A DNA stretch of 64,000 nucleotides from an uncultured Oscillospiraceae bacterium. GTDB lineage: Bacteria > Bacillota > Clostridia > Oscillospirales > Oscillospiraceae. Below are positions 48,577-55,196 of this stretch, in pieces (within the stretch, counting starts at the first letter, position 1; every line of letters begins with the position of its first letter). Both the position numbers and the translations under genes were made by a program. The notes under the pieces were generated by a model, which saw only the letters and a program-made list of their open reading frames with translations, had not been told where the DNA came from and made no database searches. The stretch is taken from positions 9,230-73,229 of the forward strand of contig CAKTNN010000009.1 in the NCBI GenBank assembly GCA_934589065.1. The letters are read 5' to 3'.

Positions 48577-48945
48577 ATGGATTTGATTATCGGCGGAGCT
48601 TACCAGGGCAAGCGGGCGTTTGCCGTAAATACCCTGGGCATCCCGGAAAGTGATATTTTTACCTGCACGGATACCCATATTGATTTTTCAAAGCCCTGCA
48701 TCGACCGGCTGGAAGACTATGTGCTCTCCTGCATCCAGGGAGGAATCGACCCGTTGACGGAGCTGAAAAATCAGGATTTGCAGGATAAGACCATCATTTG
48801 CATGGATATCTTTTGCGGTGTGGTGCCCATCGATTCCGAAATGCGTCTGTGGCGGCACACCACGGGCCTTGTTTGCCAGTATCTTGCCGGGAAAGCCGCC
48901 CGGGTTCACCGGATTGTGTGCGGATTGGAGCAAAGGCTAAAATGA
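48577..48945 (+). CDS. Short CobU-like protein
   Basis: 122 residues. It begins IIGGAYQGKRAFA, a P-loop form weaker than in CobU, and ends with MDIFCGVVPIDSEMRLWRHTTGLVCQYLAGKAARVHRIVCGLEQRLK, which matches the C-terminal VGxGIVPxxxxxRxFRDxxGRxNQxLA block of CobU. The middle about 60 residues of a normal CobU, with the guanylylated His region, are missing. It may complement the CobU at 47282 or have another nucleotide-binding role. Spacing of 12 bp after cobS and 4-bp overlap with cobC keep it in the operon. Confidence 0.75.
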   Translation: MDLIIGGAYQGKRAFAVNTLGIPESDIFTCTDTHIDFSKPCIDRLEDYVLSCIQGGIDPLTELKNQDLQDKTIICMDIFCGVVPIDSEMRLWRHTTGLVCQYLAGKAARVHRIVCGLEQRLK

Positions 48946-49487
48946 GTACCCTATATTTGATTCGCCACGGAAAGACGGAAGCAAACCTGCAGCACCGCTA
49001 CTGCGGCAGTACGGATTTGCCCTTGTCGGAGGTGGGCCTGGAAGAACTACAGGGCCTGCACTATGATATCCGGGGGGCAAAATTTATTGTCAGCGGAATG
49101 CGCCGGACGGAGCAGACGCTGCGTGCGCTCTTTGGGGACGTAGCATACACCGTAAACCCTGCCTTTCGGGAGGTGGACTTTGGCGCTTTTGAAATGAAGA
49201 CCTACCAGGATCTGAAAGACCGCCCGGACTATCAGCGGTGGCTCACAGGGGACAATATGGTCAATGTCCCGCCGGAAGGGGAGAGCGGCGCGCAAATGAC
49301 CGCCCGGGTGCTCTCGGCTCTGCCGGAGCTTATGGGGGAAGATACGGTGCTTGTAACCCATGGGGGCGTGATTGCGGCAATTATGGAGGCGCTCTTTCCT
49401 CAGGAGGGGAAGAACCGCTACCAGTGGCAGCCCACCCCCGGACACGGCTATGCCGTCACCGGAAAAACCTATCGCCCGATCCCGTAA
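48942..49487 (+). CDS. Histidine phosphatase family protein, alpha-ribazole phosphatase (CobC-like)
   Basis: 181 residues from ATG 48942. The phosphoglycerate mutase-like signature LYLIRHGKTEANLQHRYCGSTDLPLSEVG holds the catalytic His; the other His is in VTHGGVIAAIMEALFP, and EVDFGAFEMKTYQDLKD is typical of CobC. It would remove phosphate from alpha-ribazole phosphate or cobalamin phosphate. It is the last gene of the operon. A general phosphatase role is possible. Confidence 0.88.
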   Translation: MSTLYLIRHGKTEANLQHRYCGSTDLPLSEVGLEELQGLHYDIRGAKFIVSGMRRTEQTLRALFGDVAYTVNPAFREVDFGAFEMKTYQDLKDRPDYQRWLTGDNMVNVPPEGESGAQMTARVLSALPELMGEDTVLVTHGGVIAAIMEALFPQEGKNRYQWQPTPGHGYAVTGKTYRPIP

Positions 49488-49494
49488 AAAAGGA

Positions 49495-49523
49495 TTGACA
49501 AAAGAGGGGAAATAGGGTACAAT
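49495..49523 (+). promoter_or_regulatory. Promoter of tRNA-Leu
   Basis: TTGACA and TACAAT with a 17-bp spacer, 12 bp before the tRNA. The -35 overlaps the region just after the cobC stop. Confidence 0.8.
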
Positions 49524-49535
49524 ATCCAAGCACTT

Positions 49536-49618
49536 GCGAGAGTGTTGGAATGGTAGACAAGCACGTTTGAGGTGCGTGTGGTAATCCCGTGGGGGTTCGA
49601 GTCCCCTCTCTCGCACCA
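49536..49618 (+). tRNA. tRNA-Leu (anticodon GAG)
   Basis: An 83-base class II tRNA: acceptor GCGAGAG/CTCTCGC, anticodon stem CACGT/GCGTG around TTGAGGT, a variable arm TGGTAATCCCGTG, T-loop GTTCGAG and an encoded CCA. The anticodon GAG reads CUC and CUU leucine codons. Confidence 0.93.
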
Positions 49619-49621
49619 TGC

Positions 49622-49655
49622 AAAAAGGCACTTGCTTTTGGCAAGTGCCTTTTTG
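49622..49655 (+). terminator. Terminator of tRNA-Leu
   Basis: Arms AAAAAGGCACTTGC and its complement around a five-base loop, followed by ttttt. Confidence 0.88.
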
Positions 49656-49657
49656 CA

Positions 49658-49816
49658 GTGAAATCCGCCCTTTGGACGGGAGAAATCCACGGAAGTGGAT
49701 GAAATCCCTTCGGGAGGAAATCCGCCTGTCGGCGGGAGAGATGGATTTCTTTCACCCGCCTTTTGCGGATTTCGTCTATAAAACAGATTTCACCCTTGCG
49801 CCAGCAAGGATTTCAT
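49658..49816. repeat. Dyad array of eight GAAATCC-type modules with small hairpins
   Basis: Four copies of GAAATCC on the plus strand start at 49660, 49682, 49701 and 49717; four on the minus strand (GGATTTC or AGATTTC) lie at 49743, 49767, 49785 and 49808. Short self-complementary stretches lie between them, such as ATCCAC/GTGGAT, TCCC/GGGA and CCGCC/GGCGG. The whole block has an overall dyad centre near 49733. It ends 25 bp before the S23-type gene. Confidence 0.7.
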
Positions 49817-49841
49817 TATAGAATGAACGTGGGAGATTGAT

Positions 49842-50198
49842 ATGCCAGAGAACACGCTTGCGGATTTATCTATGGAGTTCGCGGTAAACATTTTAAAACT
49901 GACGGGACAAATCAAGGGACACTATTCTCTTATAAATCAGCTGGAACGCAGTGCAACATCCATTGGTGCCAATATTCGAGAGGCAAAGTATGCCCACAGC
50001 CGACCGGATTTTATTTCAAAGCTGCAAATCGCGTTAAAAGAGTGCTATGAATCGGAATATTGGTTGGAACTGATGGTACGTGCAGAATTGATCGATGGTG
50101 ATTCCGCAAAAAAATATTTGCATGACTGCGGCACATTACGCCGTATCCTGATTGCGTCTGTCAATACGGCAAAAGCGCATTCCTCCAAAACTAAGTAG
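49842..50198 (+). CDS. Four-helix-bundle protein, S23/Avd-like
   Basis: 118 residues, all-helical. It matches the S23 four-helix family: LADLSMEFAVNILKLTGQIKGHYSLINQLERSATSIGANIREAKYAHSRPDFISKLQIALKECYESEYWLELMVRAELI. Relatives include the 23S rRNA intervening-sequence proteins and the Avd proteins of diversity-generating retroelements, but no reverse transcriptase is nearby. The start has gggag upstream. It lies between a tRNA and rsmE, next to a dyad repeat array, and may be part of a small mobile or repetitive unit. Its biochemical role is unknown. Confidence 0.85.
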   Translation: MPENTLADLSMEFAVNILKLTGQIKGHYSLINQLERSATSIGANIREAKYAHSRPDFISKLQIALKECYESEYWLELMVRAELIDGDSAKKYLHDCGTLRRILIASVNTAKAHSSKTK

Positions 50199-50222
50199 CA
50201 ATACGGAAACGAGGCCACCTTT

Positions 50223-50948
50223 ATGATTCGATTTTTCATCACCCCGGAGGAGCTTTCCGGGGAAACCATAACCCTAACCGGAGAAAACGCCAAGCATGCC
50301 AGGGTGTTGCGGCTCAAGCAGGGGGAAGAAGTTCTGGTGTGCGATGGCAGGGGAGAGGAGTGCCTCTGCCGGGTAGTAAGCCCGGAGGATTTAACCCTGG
50401 AAGCAGTGCAGCGGCGGCCCTCTTCCTCAGAAGCCGCCGTACAGGTCAGTGCGTATATGGCCTTTCCCAAGGCGGATAAGCTGGAGCACGTGATCCAGAA
50501 AGCAACGGAGCTGGGGGCAAGGGAAATCGTCGCTTTCCCCTCGGAGCGGTGCGTGTCCCGCCCGGACGAAAAGAGCCTGAAAAAGAAGCTGGAGCGGTGG
50601 CAGAAGATCGCCGCCTCGGCAGCGGAGCAATCCGGGCGCGGGGTGATTCCCCAGGTTGTGGTGCTGAATTCCTACCGGGAGGCTCTGCAGCGGGCCGCAA
50701 AAGCCGACAAGGCTCTGCTTTTTTACGAGCACGAGGATACCGTCACATTGCATGACGCACTGGAAAGCAGCCCATGGAAGACGGTCAGTCTGCTTACCGG
50801 CCCGGAGGGCGGCCTGGAAGAGCGGGAAGTGCAGCTGGCGCTGGATGCCGGCCTTACGGTGTGCACTCTGGGAAAGAGAATCCTGCGGTGCGAAACCGCC
50901 CCCCTGTGCGCCCTGTCTGCCGTGATGTACGCCGCCGGGGAGTACTAA
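50223..50948 (+). CDS. rsmE: 16S rRNA (uracil(1498)-N3)-methyltransferase RsmE
   Basis: 241 residues. An N-terminal PUA-like domain (MIRFFITPEELSGETITLTGENAKHARVLRLKQGEEVLVCDG) precedes a SPOUT methyltransferase domain with KATELGAREIVAFPSERCVSR, KLERWQKIAASAAEQSGRGVIP, LTGPEGGLEEREVQLALDAG and the knot segment LGKRILRCETAPLCALSAVMY. It methylates U1498 of 16S rRNA with SAM. The start follows gaggccacctt. Confidence 0.94.
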   Translation: MIRFFITPEELSGETITLTGENAKHARVLRLKQGEEVLVCDGRGEECLCRVVSPEDLTLEAVQRRPSSSEAAVQVSAYMAFPKADKLEHVIQKATELGAREIVAFPSERCVSRPDEKSLKKKLERWQKIAASAAEQSGRGVIPQVVVLNSYREALQRAAKADKALLFYEHEDTVTLHDALESSPWKTVSLLTGPEGGLEEREVQLALDAGLTVCTLGKRILRCETAPLCALSAVMYAAGEY

Positions 50949-50975
50949 AAGGGAATCGCAATCCCGCCGACCGGC

Positions 50976-51458
50976 CTACTTATGATACCTGCTTCCTGCC
51001 TGGATGGCCTCGGCCCGATAGAGCTGCTCCAGCACCATGATCCGGGCCAGGTGGTGGGGGAAGGTCATGGGCCCCATGGATAGGCGGAAGTCCGCCCGCT
51101 GCTTTACCCGCGGCGCCATGCCGAAGGAGGAGCCGATCAAAAAGCAGGCGCTGCTCTTGCCGGATAGCTTAATATCTGCTATTCTTTGCGCAAAGGATTC
51201 GCTGCTCAGTTCCTTCCCCTCCGGGGTGAAAACGCAGAACCATGCCCCCTTGGGGATCCTTGCAAGAATATCCTCAGCCTCTTTTTCCAGCCCGGCGGCA
51301 ATTTCCGCCGGGCTTGGATTTTCTGCAAGGCGGTATTCGGGCAGCTCCACCAGGGTAAACCTGCAATAGCCGGAAAGACGCTTGGCGTATTCCTGGGCGG
51401 CGGAAATATAGAATTTTTCTTTCAGCTTTCCCAGGGTGATTAGGGTAATTTCAAACAT
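50976..51458 (-). CDS. rlmH: 23S rRNA (pseudouridine(1915)-N3)-methyltransferase RlmH
   Basis: 160 residues of the RlmH/YbeA SPOUT family, starting MFEITLITLGKLKEKFY. The knot region is CFLIGSSFGMAPRVKQRADFRLSMGPMTFPHHLARIMVLEQLYRAEAIQAGSRYHK, an almost complete family signature ending at the last residue, as usual. It modifies helix 69 of 23S rRNA. ATG 51458 is chosen because ttggagg precedes it. It converges with rsmE. Confidence 0.96.
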   Translation of the reverse strand: MFEITLITLGKLKEKFYISAAQEYAKRLSGYCRFTLVELPEYRLAENPSPAEIAAGLEKEAEDILARIPKGAWFCVFTPEGKELSSESFAQRIADIKLSGKSSACFLIGSSFGMAPRVKQRADFRLSMGPMTFPHHLARIMVLEQLYRAEAIQAGSRYHK

Positions 51459-51565
51459 AGTTTCCTCCAAAAAGGTTTTCTATATAGTAGCATGGATTTC
51501 CCGGGAAAGCAACGGCGCATATTGTGCGCCCATGGGGGAAAGCTGAGGCTATGGAGGTGAAAAAC

Positions 51566-51709
51566 ATGAAAAAGAGCAGAATTTTGCCGGGATTTCCCCC
51601 GCAGTTCTTGCCTCCGGAGGAAGAGATCCGGACAGACCCCCAGGGAAGCTATACCGGCATCCCGGAGGAAACGGATGAAAAACCCGTCCAGGACGTGGAC
51701 GATCTGTAG
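51566..51709 (+). CDS. Small Pro- and acid-rich protein of unknown function
   Basis: 47 residues with ATG 51566 after tggaggtg. The protein is MKKSRILPGFPPQF then LPPEEEIRTDPQGSYTGIPEE and TDEKPVQDVDDL at the end. The DPxGSYTG...PVQDxDDL end resembles small proteins I have seen repeatedly in Oscillospiraceae. No membrane segment; likely unstructured. The function is unknown. It lies just before a tandem repeat. Confidence 0.6.
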   Translation: MKKSRILPGFPPQFLPPEEEIRTDPQGSYTGIPEETDEKPVQDVDDL

Positions 51710-51750
51710 CGGCTGCACTTCTTTCCTTATTGTGAACCAGGACTACCCCT

Positions 51751-52182
51751 CGTCATTGCGAACCACTACGCCCGCAGGCGTGTACAGAGCGCAACCGCCG
51801 CAGGCGGCTCTTAGCGCGAGTAGTGCCGTAGACTACCACCCTCGTCATTGCGAACCAGTGCCGCAGCACTGGTGTGGCAATCTTCCTCCGGACAAGCGAG
51901 GCAGCCGGTGCAAAAAGAAGATTCCCACGGCAGTGCGCGCACTGCCTCGGAATGACGAAAAGGGGTGTCATTGCGAACCACTACGCCCGCAGGCGTGTAC
52001 AGAGCGCAACCGCCAAAGGCGGCTCTTAGCGCGAGTAGTGCCGCAGACTACCACCTTCGTCATTGCGAACCAGTGCCGCAGCACTGGTGTGGCAATCTTC
52101 TCCCGGACAACTGGGGCAGCCGGTGCAAAAAGAAGATTCCCACGGCAGTGCGCGCACTGCCTCGGAATGACGAAAAGGGGTG
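51751..52182. repeat. Two tandem copies of a 215-bp palindrome-rich repeat
   Basis: Copy 1 begins at CGTCATTGCG (51751) and copy 2 at 51966, a period of 215 bp, with only a few differences. Each copy holds two sub-blocks beginning CATTGCGAACCA and ends near CGGAATGACG, so the ends CGTCATT/AATGACG form inverted repeats. Inner palindromes include CACTACGC...GTAGTG and CAGTGCGCGCACTG. It resembles a non-autonomous MITE-like element. It encodes no believable protein. The end abuts the spoIIID stop codon. Confidence 0.75.
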
Positions 52183-52197
52183 TCAGCCTGCCCCTTT
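52173..52197 (-). terminator. Possible terminator of spoIIID, formed partly by the repeat end
   Basis: On the minus strand AAAGGGG, a loop holding the stop codon, CCCCTTTT. The stem joins the last spoIIID codons to the edge of the tandem repeat. Confidence 0.45.
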
Positions 52198-52434
52198 ATA
52201 TTTTCTTCTGGTCGCCATCCCGCCCCGGATGTGCCGCTCCTCTTTGTTTTTGTCCAGAATGGCCCGTACCTGGGCGTAGAGCGCCCGGTCGGCCTCTTTG
52301 AGCCGATGGGTCAGCTCTTTGTGCACCGTAGATTTGGAGATGCCAAAGTGTCCGGCGGTGGCCCGGACGGTGGCACCGGTTTCGATCATGTACTGGGCCA
52401 TCTCCCGGGCCCGGGCGTCCATATCTTCCTTCAC
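52183..52434 (-). CDS. spoIIID: Sporulation transcription factor SpoIIID
   Basis: 83 residues. The HTH region TVRATAGHFGISKSTVHKELTHRLKEADRALYAQVRAILDKNKEERHIRGG matches SpoIIID of Bacillus and Clostridia almost across its length. SpoIIID controls mother-cell genes during spore formation. Its presence is the main evidence that the organism belongs to a sporulating lineage. The upstream promoter cannot be assigned; a mother-cell sigma factor site is expected. The end abuts a tandem repeat. Confidence 0.95.
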   Translation of the reverse strand: MKEDMDARAREMAQYMIETGATVRATAGHFGISKSTVHKELTHRLKEADRALYAQVRAILDKNKEERHIRGGMATRRKYKGAG

Positions 52435-52496
52435 AGATCTCCCCTCCGATGCAGTTTGCTAAAGGCTATGCCCGTTCCTTCCCGGCTATTCCGCAC

Positions 52497-52525
52497 TTGA
52501 CACCAATCTTTCCCGGAGGTACAAT
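52497..52525 (+). promoter_or_regulatory. Promoter of the threonine aldolase-family gene
   Basis: TTGACA and TACAAT with a 17-bp spacer, about 40 bp before the start. Confidence 0.75.
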
Positions 52526-52567
52526 ACAGAAAAAACAGGGGCCTTGCCCGGAGAAAAGAGGAAACTT

Positions 52568-53614
52568 ATGCTTTACTTCAATAATGATTATGCAGAGGGC
52601 TGCCACCCCAAGGTGCTGGAAGCGCTGACGCAGACCAACATGGAGCAAACCCCCGGCTACGGCACGGATGCCCACTGCGCTGCCGCAGCGGATAAAATCC
52701 GCGCCCTGTGCAAGGACGATACCCTGGCGGTTCACTTTTTGGTGGGGGGAACCCAGGCAAATCTTACGGTGATTGATGCCGCTCTGCGGCCCCATCAGGG
52801 GGTAATTGGTGCGGACTGCGCCCACATCAATTGCCACGAAACCGGTGCGGTGGAGGCAACGGGCCACAAGGTGCTGGGTTTATCCAGTGTGGACGGGAAA
52901 ATCACCGGGCAGCAGATCCGGGATTATGTCCGCGCCCACTATGCCAGCGACAGCTTTGAGCACACGGTGCAGCCGAAAATGGTGTATCTTTCCAATCCTT
53001 CGGAGCTGGGAACCCTTTATAGCCTTTCCGAGCTGACGGATATTTCCCGGGCCTGCCGGGATACGGGGCTCTACCTCTTTGTGGATGGCGCGCGCCTGGG
53101 CTATGGCCTGACGGCCCAGGGGAACGATGTGACCTTGGAAGACCTGGCAAGGCTGACGGATGTATTCTACATCGGCGGTACCAAGGTCGGGGCGCTCTTT
53201 GGGGAGGCGGTGGTGATTTCCAACCCCGAACTTAAGCAGGATTTCCGCTATATGATCAAGCAGCACGGGGGAATGCTGGCAAAGGGACGGCTCCTGGGGG
53301 TGCAGTTTGAGGCGCTTTTGGAGGATGACCTGTATTTTACCGTTGCAGCCCACGCCAACCGTCTGGCGGATAAAATCCGGGACTGCCTGGGAGAGCTAAA
53401 CTATCCGCTGCTGGTTCCCGGCGTGACCAACCAGATTTTCCCCATCTTGCCGGACGCTCTTCTGGAAAAGCTCAGCCGGGATTTTGTCTTCTGCGAGCAG
53501 GAGCGGGTGGATGAAACCCATCGGGCCGTCCGTTTTTGCACCAGCTGGGCCACACGGGAAGAGGCGGTGGATGCCCTTTGCACCGCTCTGCGGCGGCTGA
53601 GCAGCGGGAACTGA
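52568..53614 (+). CDS. Low-specificity threonine aldolase/beta-eliminating lyase family protein
   Basis: 348 residues from ATG 52568 (gaggaaactt). Fold type I PLP enzyme: YFNNDYAEGCHPKVLEAL start, VGGTQANLTVIDAALRPHQGVIGADCAHINCHETGAVEATG, FVDGARLGYGLTAQ, and the PLP Lys in FYIGGTKVGALFGEAVV. It could cleave threonine to glycine and acetaldehyde or act on related beta-hydroxy amino acids. It is a single-gene transcript with promoter and terminator. Confidence 0.88.
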   Translation: MLYFNNDYAEGCHPKVLEALTQTNMEQTPGYGTDAHCAAAADKIRALCKDDTLAVHFLVGGTQANLTVIDAALRPHQGVIGADCAHINCHETGAVEATGHKVLGLSSVDGKITGQQIRDYVRAHYASDSFEHTVQPKMVYLSNPSELGTLYSLSELTDISRACRDTGLYLFVDGARLGYGLTAQGNDVTLEDLARLTDVFYIGGTKVGALFGEAVVISNPELKQDFRYMIKQHGGMLAKGRLLGVQFEALLEDDLYFTVAAHANRLADKIRDCLGELNYPLLVPGVTNQIFPILPDALLEKLSRDFVFCEQERVDETHRAVRFCTSWATREEAVDALCTALRRLSSGN

Positions 53615-53635
53615 AACGATTTCGTAAAAACTACG

Positions 53636-53678
53636 AAAATTGCGCAAGCAAACCCACCAGTTTGTTTGCGCAATTTTT
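53636..53678 (+). terminator. Terminator of the threonine aldolase-family gene
   Basis: Arms AAAATTGCGCAAGCAAAC and its near complement GTTTGTTTGCGCAATTTTT around a six-base loop. Confidence 0.88.
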
Positions 53679-53765
53679 GTTAATTTTATCCATCAAACTA
53701 TGAGAAAAATAATACAACGTGGCATTGAATCTGTTGCATAACTTTGCCCCGACAACTTTTGTTGG

Positions 53766-53794
53766 TTGAACGAACCGGAAAAATATGGTATAAT
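53766..53794 (+). promoter_or_regulatory. Promoter of the pilus operon
   Basis: TTGAAC and TATAAT with a 17-bp spacer, followed by a leader of about 315 bases before the first large gene at 54117. No other promoter is evident for the operon. Confidence 0.65.
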
Positions 53795-53801
53795 TACCCC
53801 G

Positions 53802-54116
53802 CAAAAAGGGATGGAAGAATACATATCGGAATGTGATTACTGTGCAGAGGAAGGTTTGTGCAGCATTTTGCTATGCAAAAGCATAGCAAAACAAGTAATG
53901 TGCCATTTCCTCGCCCCTGCGGGGCAACCGGAAATGATGCACAAAAACTTCATGCAATAACATTTGTGCATTTTCGTGGTGCAGCGCTCATGCATGAAGT
54001 TTTATACCAAGTCGCTTTTGAAACGGACGGTCTTAAATTGGCAAGTTTCATTTGCGAGTCACAATACATTTTATTAGAAAATCGTATTACACCCGGAAAG
54101 GCAGGCTTTCCCACCA
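53802..54116 (+). promoter_or_regulatory. Long structured 5' leader of the pilus operon
   Basis: Three clear hairpins: 53866-53891 (TTTTGCTATGC/GCATAGCAAAA), 53903-53936 (CATTTCC.../GGAAATG with inner GCCCC/GGGGC) and 53947-54000 (ACTTCATGCA/TGCATGAAGT, 34-base loop). None is followed by a T-run long enough for a simple terminator. A short Cys-rich frame (53811-53960) runs through the first two hairpins. No known riboswitch motif is recognised. The leader may be regulatory. Confidence 0.5.
53811..53960 (+). CDS. Possible leader peptide (uncertain)
   Basis: 49 codons starting at an ATG just downstream of the predicted promoter, with only a weak ribosome-binding site (aaaaaggg too close). The frame encodes a Cys-rich start, SECDYCAEEGLCSILLC. 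It crosses two hairpins of the leader, as attenuator peptides do, but it may equally be chance. An overlapping frame 53858-54154 is also open. Confidence 0.25.
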   Translation: MEEYISECDYCAEEGLCSILLCKSIAKQVMCHFLAPAGQPEMMHKNFMQ

Positions 54117-54605
54117 ATGGCAGATCGGGAACTGAAAAAACTCAGCCGTGCTGAGTTGATCGATATTATTTATGCGCTAAAAGAGCGAGAAGAGTCGCTT
54201 TCTAATCAGGTTGCGGCCCTGCAAGAGGCCCTTTCCCGCCGGGAAATCGAAATCAACCAGGCGGGCTCTATCGCAGAGGCTGCCTTAAAAATCAATCAGG
54301 TGTTCGAGCAGGCTCAGAAAGCGGCGGATGACTATTTGCGTTCCGTTCGCCTGGCGGCGGATAAGGGCACTCTGGAGCCCTCGGCGCTCCCGGAAGAAAA
54401 GCCGGAGGAGCCCCCAAAAGCGGCGGAAGCGGCAGGGCAGGATAAGCCGGAGCTTCCCCGGAAAGAAGAAAAAGTGCAGCCCGACGAGACGGGGAAAATG
54501 TATATGGCGCCGCCGGAAGACCGCACCGCCCAGGCAAGGCAGAAGTTTGAATCCCGCCTTTCCGGTCTGATTTGCCGCACGGAGAAGGGCGGTGGGCGGC
54601 AGTGA
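54117..54605 (+). CDS. Coiled-coil protein at the head of the pilus operon
   Basis: 162 residues. Residues 1-80 form a coiled coil (LSRAELIDIIYALKEREESLSNQVAALQEALSRREIEIN, then AGSIAEAALKINQVFEQAQKAADDYL). The rest is Glu/Pro/Lys-rich and probably unstructured, ending KFESRLSGLICRTEKGGGRQ. Proteins with this start are common just before signal peptidase genes in Firmicutes and are sometimes annotated as DNA repair proteins without support. A DivIVA-like or scaffold role is possible. It overlaps the next gene by 4 bp (GTGA). Confidence 0.75.
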   Translation: MADRELKKLSRAELIDIIYALKEREESLSNQVAALQEALSRREIEINQAGSIAEAALKINQVFEQAQKAADDYLRSVRLAADKGTLEPSALPEEKPEEPPKAAEAAGQDKPELPRKEEKVQPDETGKMYMAPPEDRTAQARQKFESRLSGLICRTEKGGGRQ

Positions 54606-55192
54606 GAAAAGACGTATCCATTCCCTCCATGGCAGAGGTTCAGGCGGAAAAAAAGCGCCTTTCCTTTCGCCAGAAGTTTTGGCGCACCGTGGGCAGCACC
54701 TTGGCAATGCTCATTGTGGTGGCTGCCATCGCGGCCCTGGCGGCAACGCTGTTTCTGCCGGTGCTGAAAGTGTCCGGCGACAGTATGACCCCGGCCCTGC
54801 AGGATCAGGATGTGATCCTGTTGTGGAAAACCGGCAAGCTGAAAGCCGGTGATCTGGTGGGCTTTTCCTGGCAGAATAAGCTCCTGCTGAAACGGGTCAT
54901 CGGTCTGCCGGGGGATGTGATTTCCATTGACGAAACCGGGGCGGTTACCCGCAACGGGGAAGTGCTGGAGGAACCCTATGTGGATGAATCGGCCCTGGGG
55001 GAGTGCAGCATTGCCTTTCCCTATCAGGTGCCGGAAAACCGCTATTTTGTGCTGGGTGACCATCGGGCCACCTCCATCGATAGCCGAAGCTCGGTCATCG
55101 GCTGCGTGGAAAAAGAACAGTTGGTCGGCAGAGTCGTTTTAAAGGTTTGGCCCTTGCCGATGCATATCATAAGATCTTACGATTTGGGGTGA
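54602..55192 (+). CDS. Type I signal peptidase of the pilus operon
   Basis: 196 residues starting at GTG 54602 inside the preceding stop. One N-terminal membrane segment (STLAMLIVVAAIAALAATLFL). The catalytic Ser is S61 in VSGDSMTP, the general base Lys is K97 in LLKRVIGLPGD, and GDHRATSIDSRSS is the conserved D/E box. It removes signal peptides from the adhesin and pilins, a dedicated role typical of pilus islands. It precedes the adhesin gene by 4 bp. Confidence 0.93.
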   Translation: MRKDVSIPSMAEVQAEKKRLSFRQKFWRTVGSTLAMLIVVAAIAALAATLFLPVLKVSGDSMTPALQDQDVILLWKTGKLKAGDLVGFSWQNKLLLKRVIGLPGDVISIDETGAVTRNGEVLEEPYVDESALGECSIAFPYQVPENRYFVLGDHRATSIDSRSSVIGCVEKEQLVGRVVLKVWPLPMHIIRSYDLG

Positions 55193-55196
55193 GAAC

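Noticed and set aside
49658-49816. CRISPR array
   Set aside because: The GAAATCC units are 7 bp with 9-17 bp between them and switch strand midway; no cas genes are present.
49842-50198. Diversity-generating retroelement
   Set aside because: The four-helix protein resembles Avd, but there is no reverse transcriptase, template repeat or variable target nearby.
51751-52182. CRISPR array or integron cassettes
   Set aside because: Only two 215-bp copies without spacers, and no integrase or cas gene.
51675-52301. 208-codon frame across the tandem repeat
   Set aside because: It follows the repeat period and encodes a repeated, implausible peptide; the sequence is palindromic and non-coding.
53858-54154. 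98-codon frame in the pilus leader
   Set aside because: It overlaps the leader hairpins and the first gene, has no good ribosome-binding site and no recognised family.
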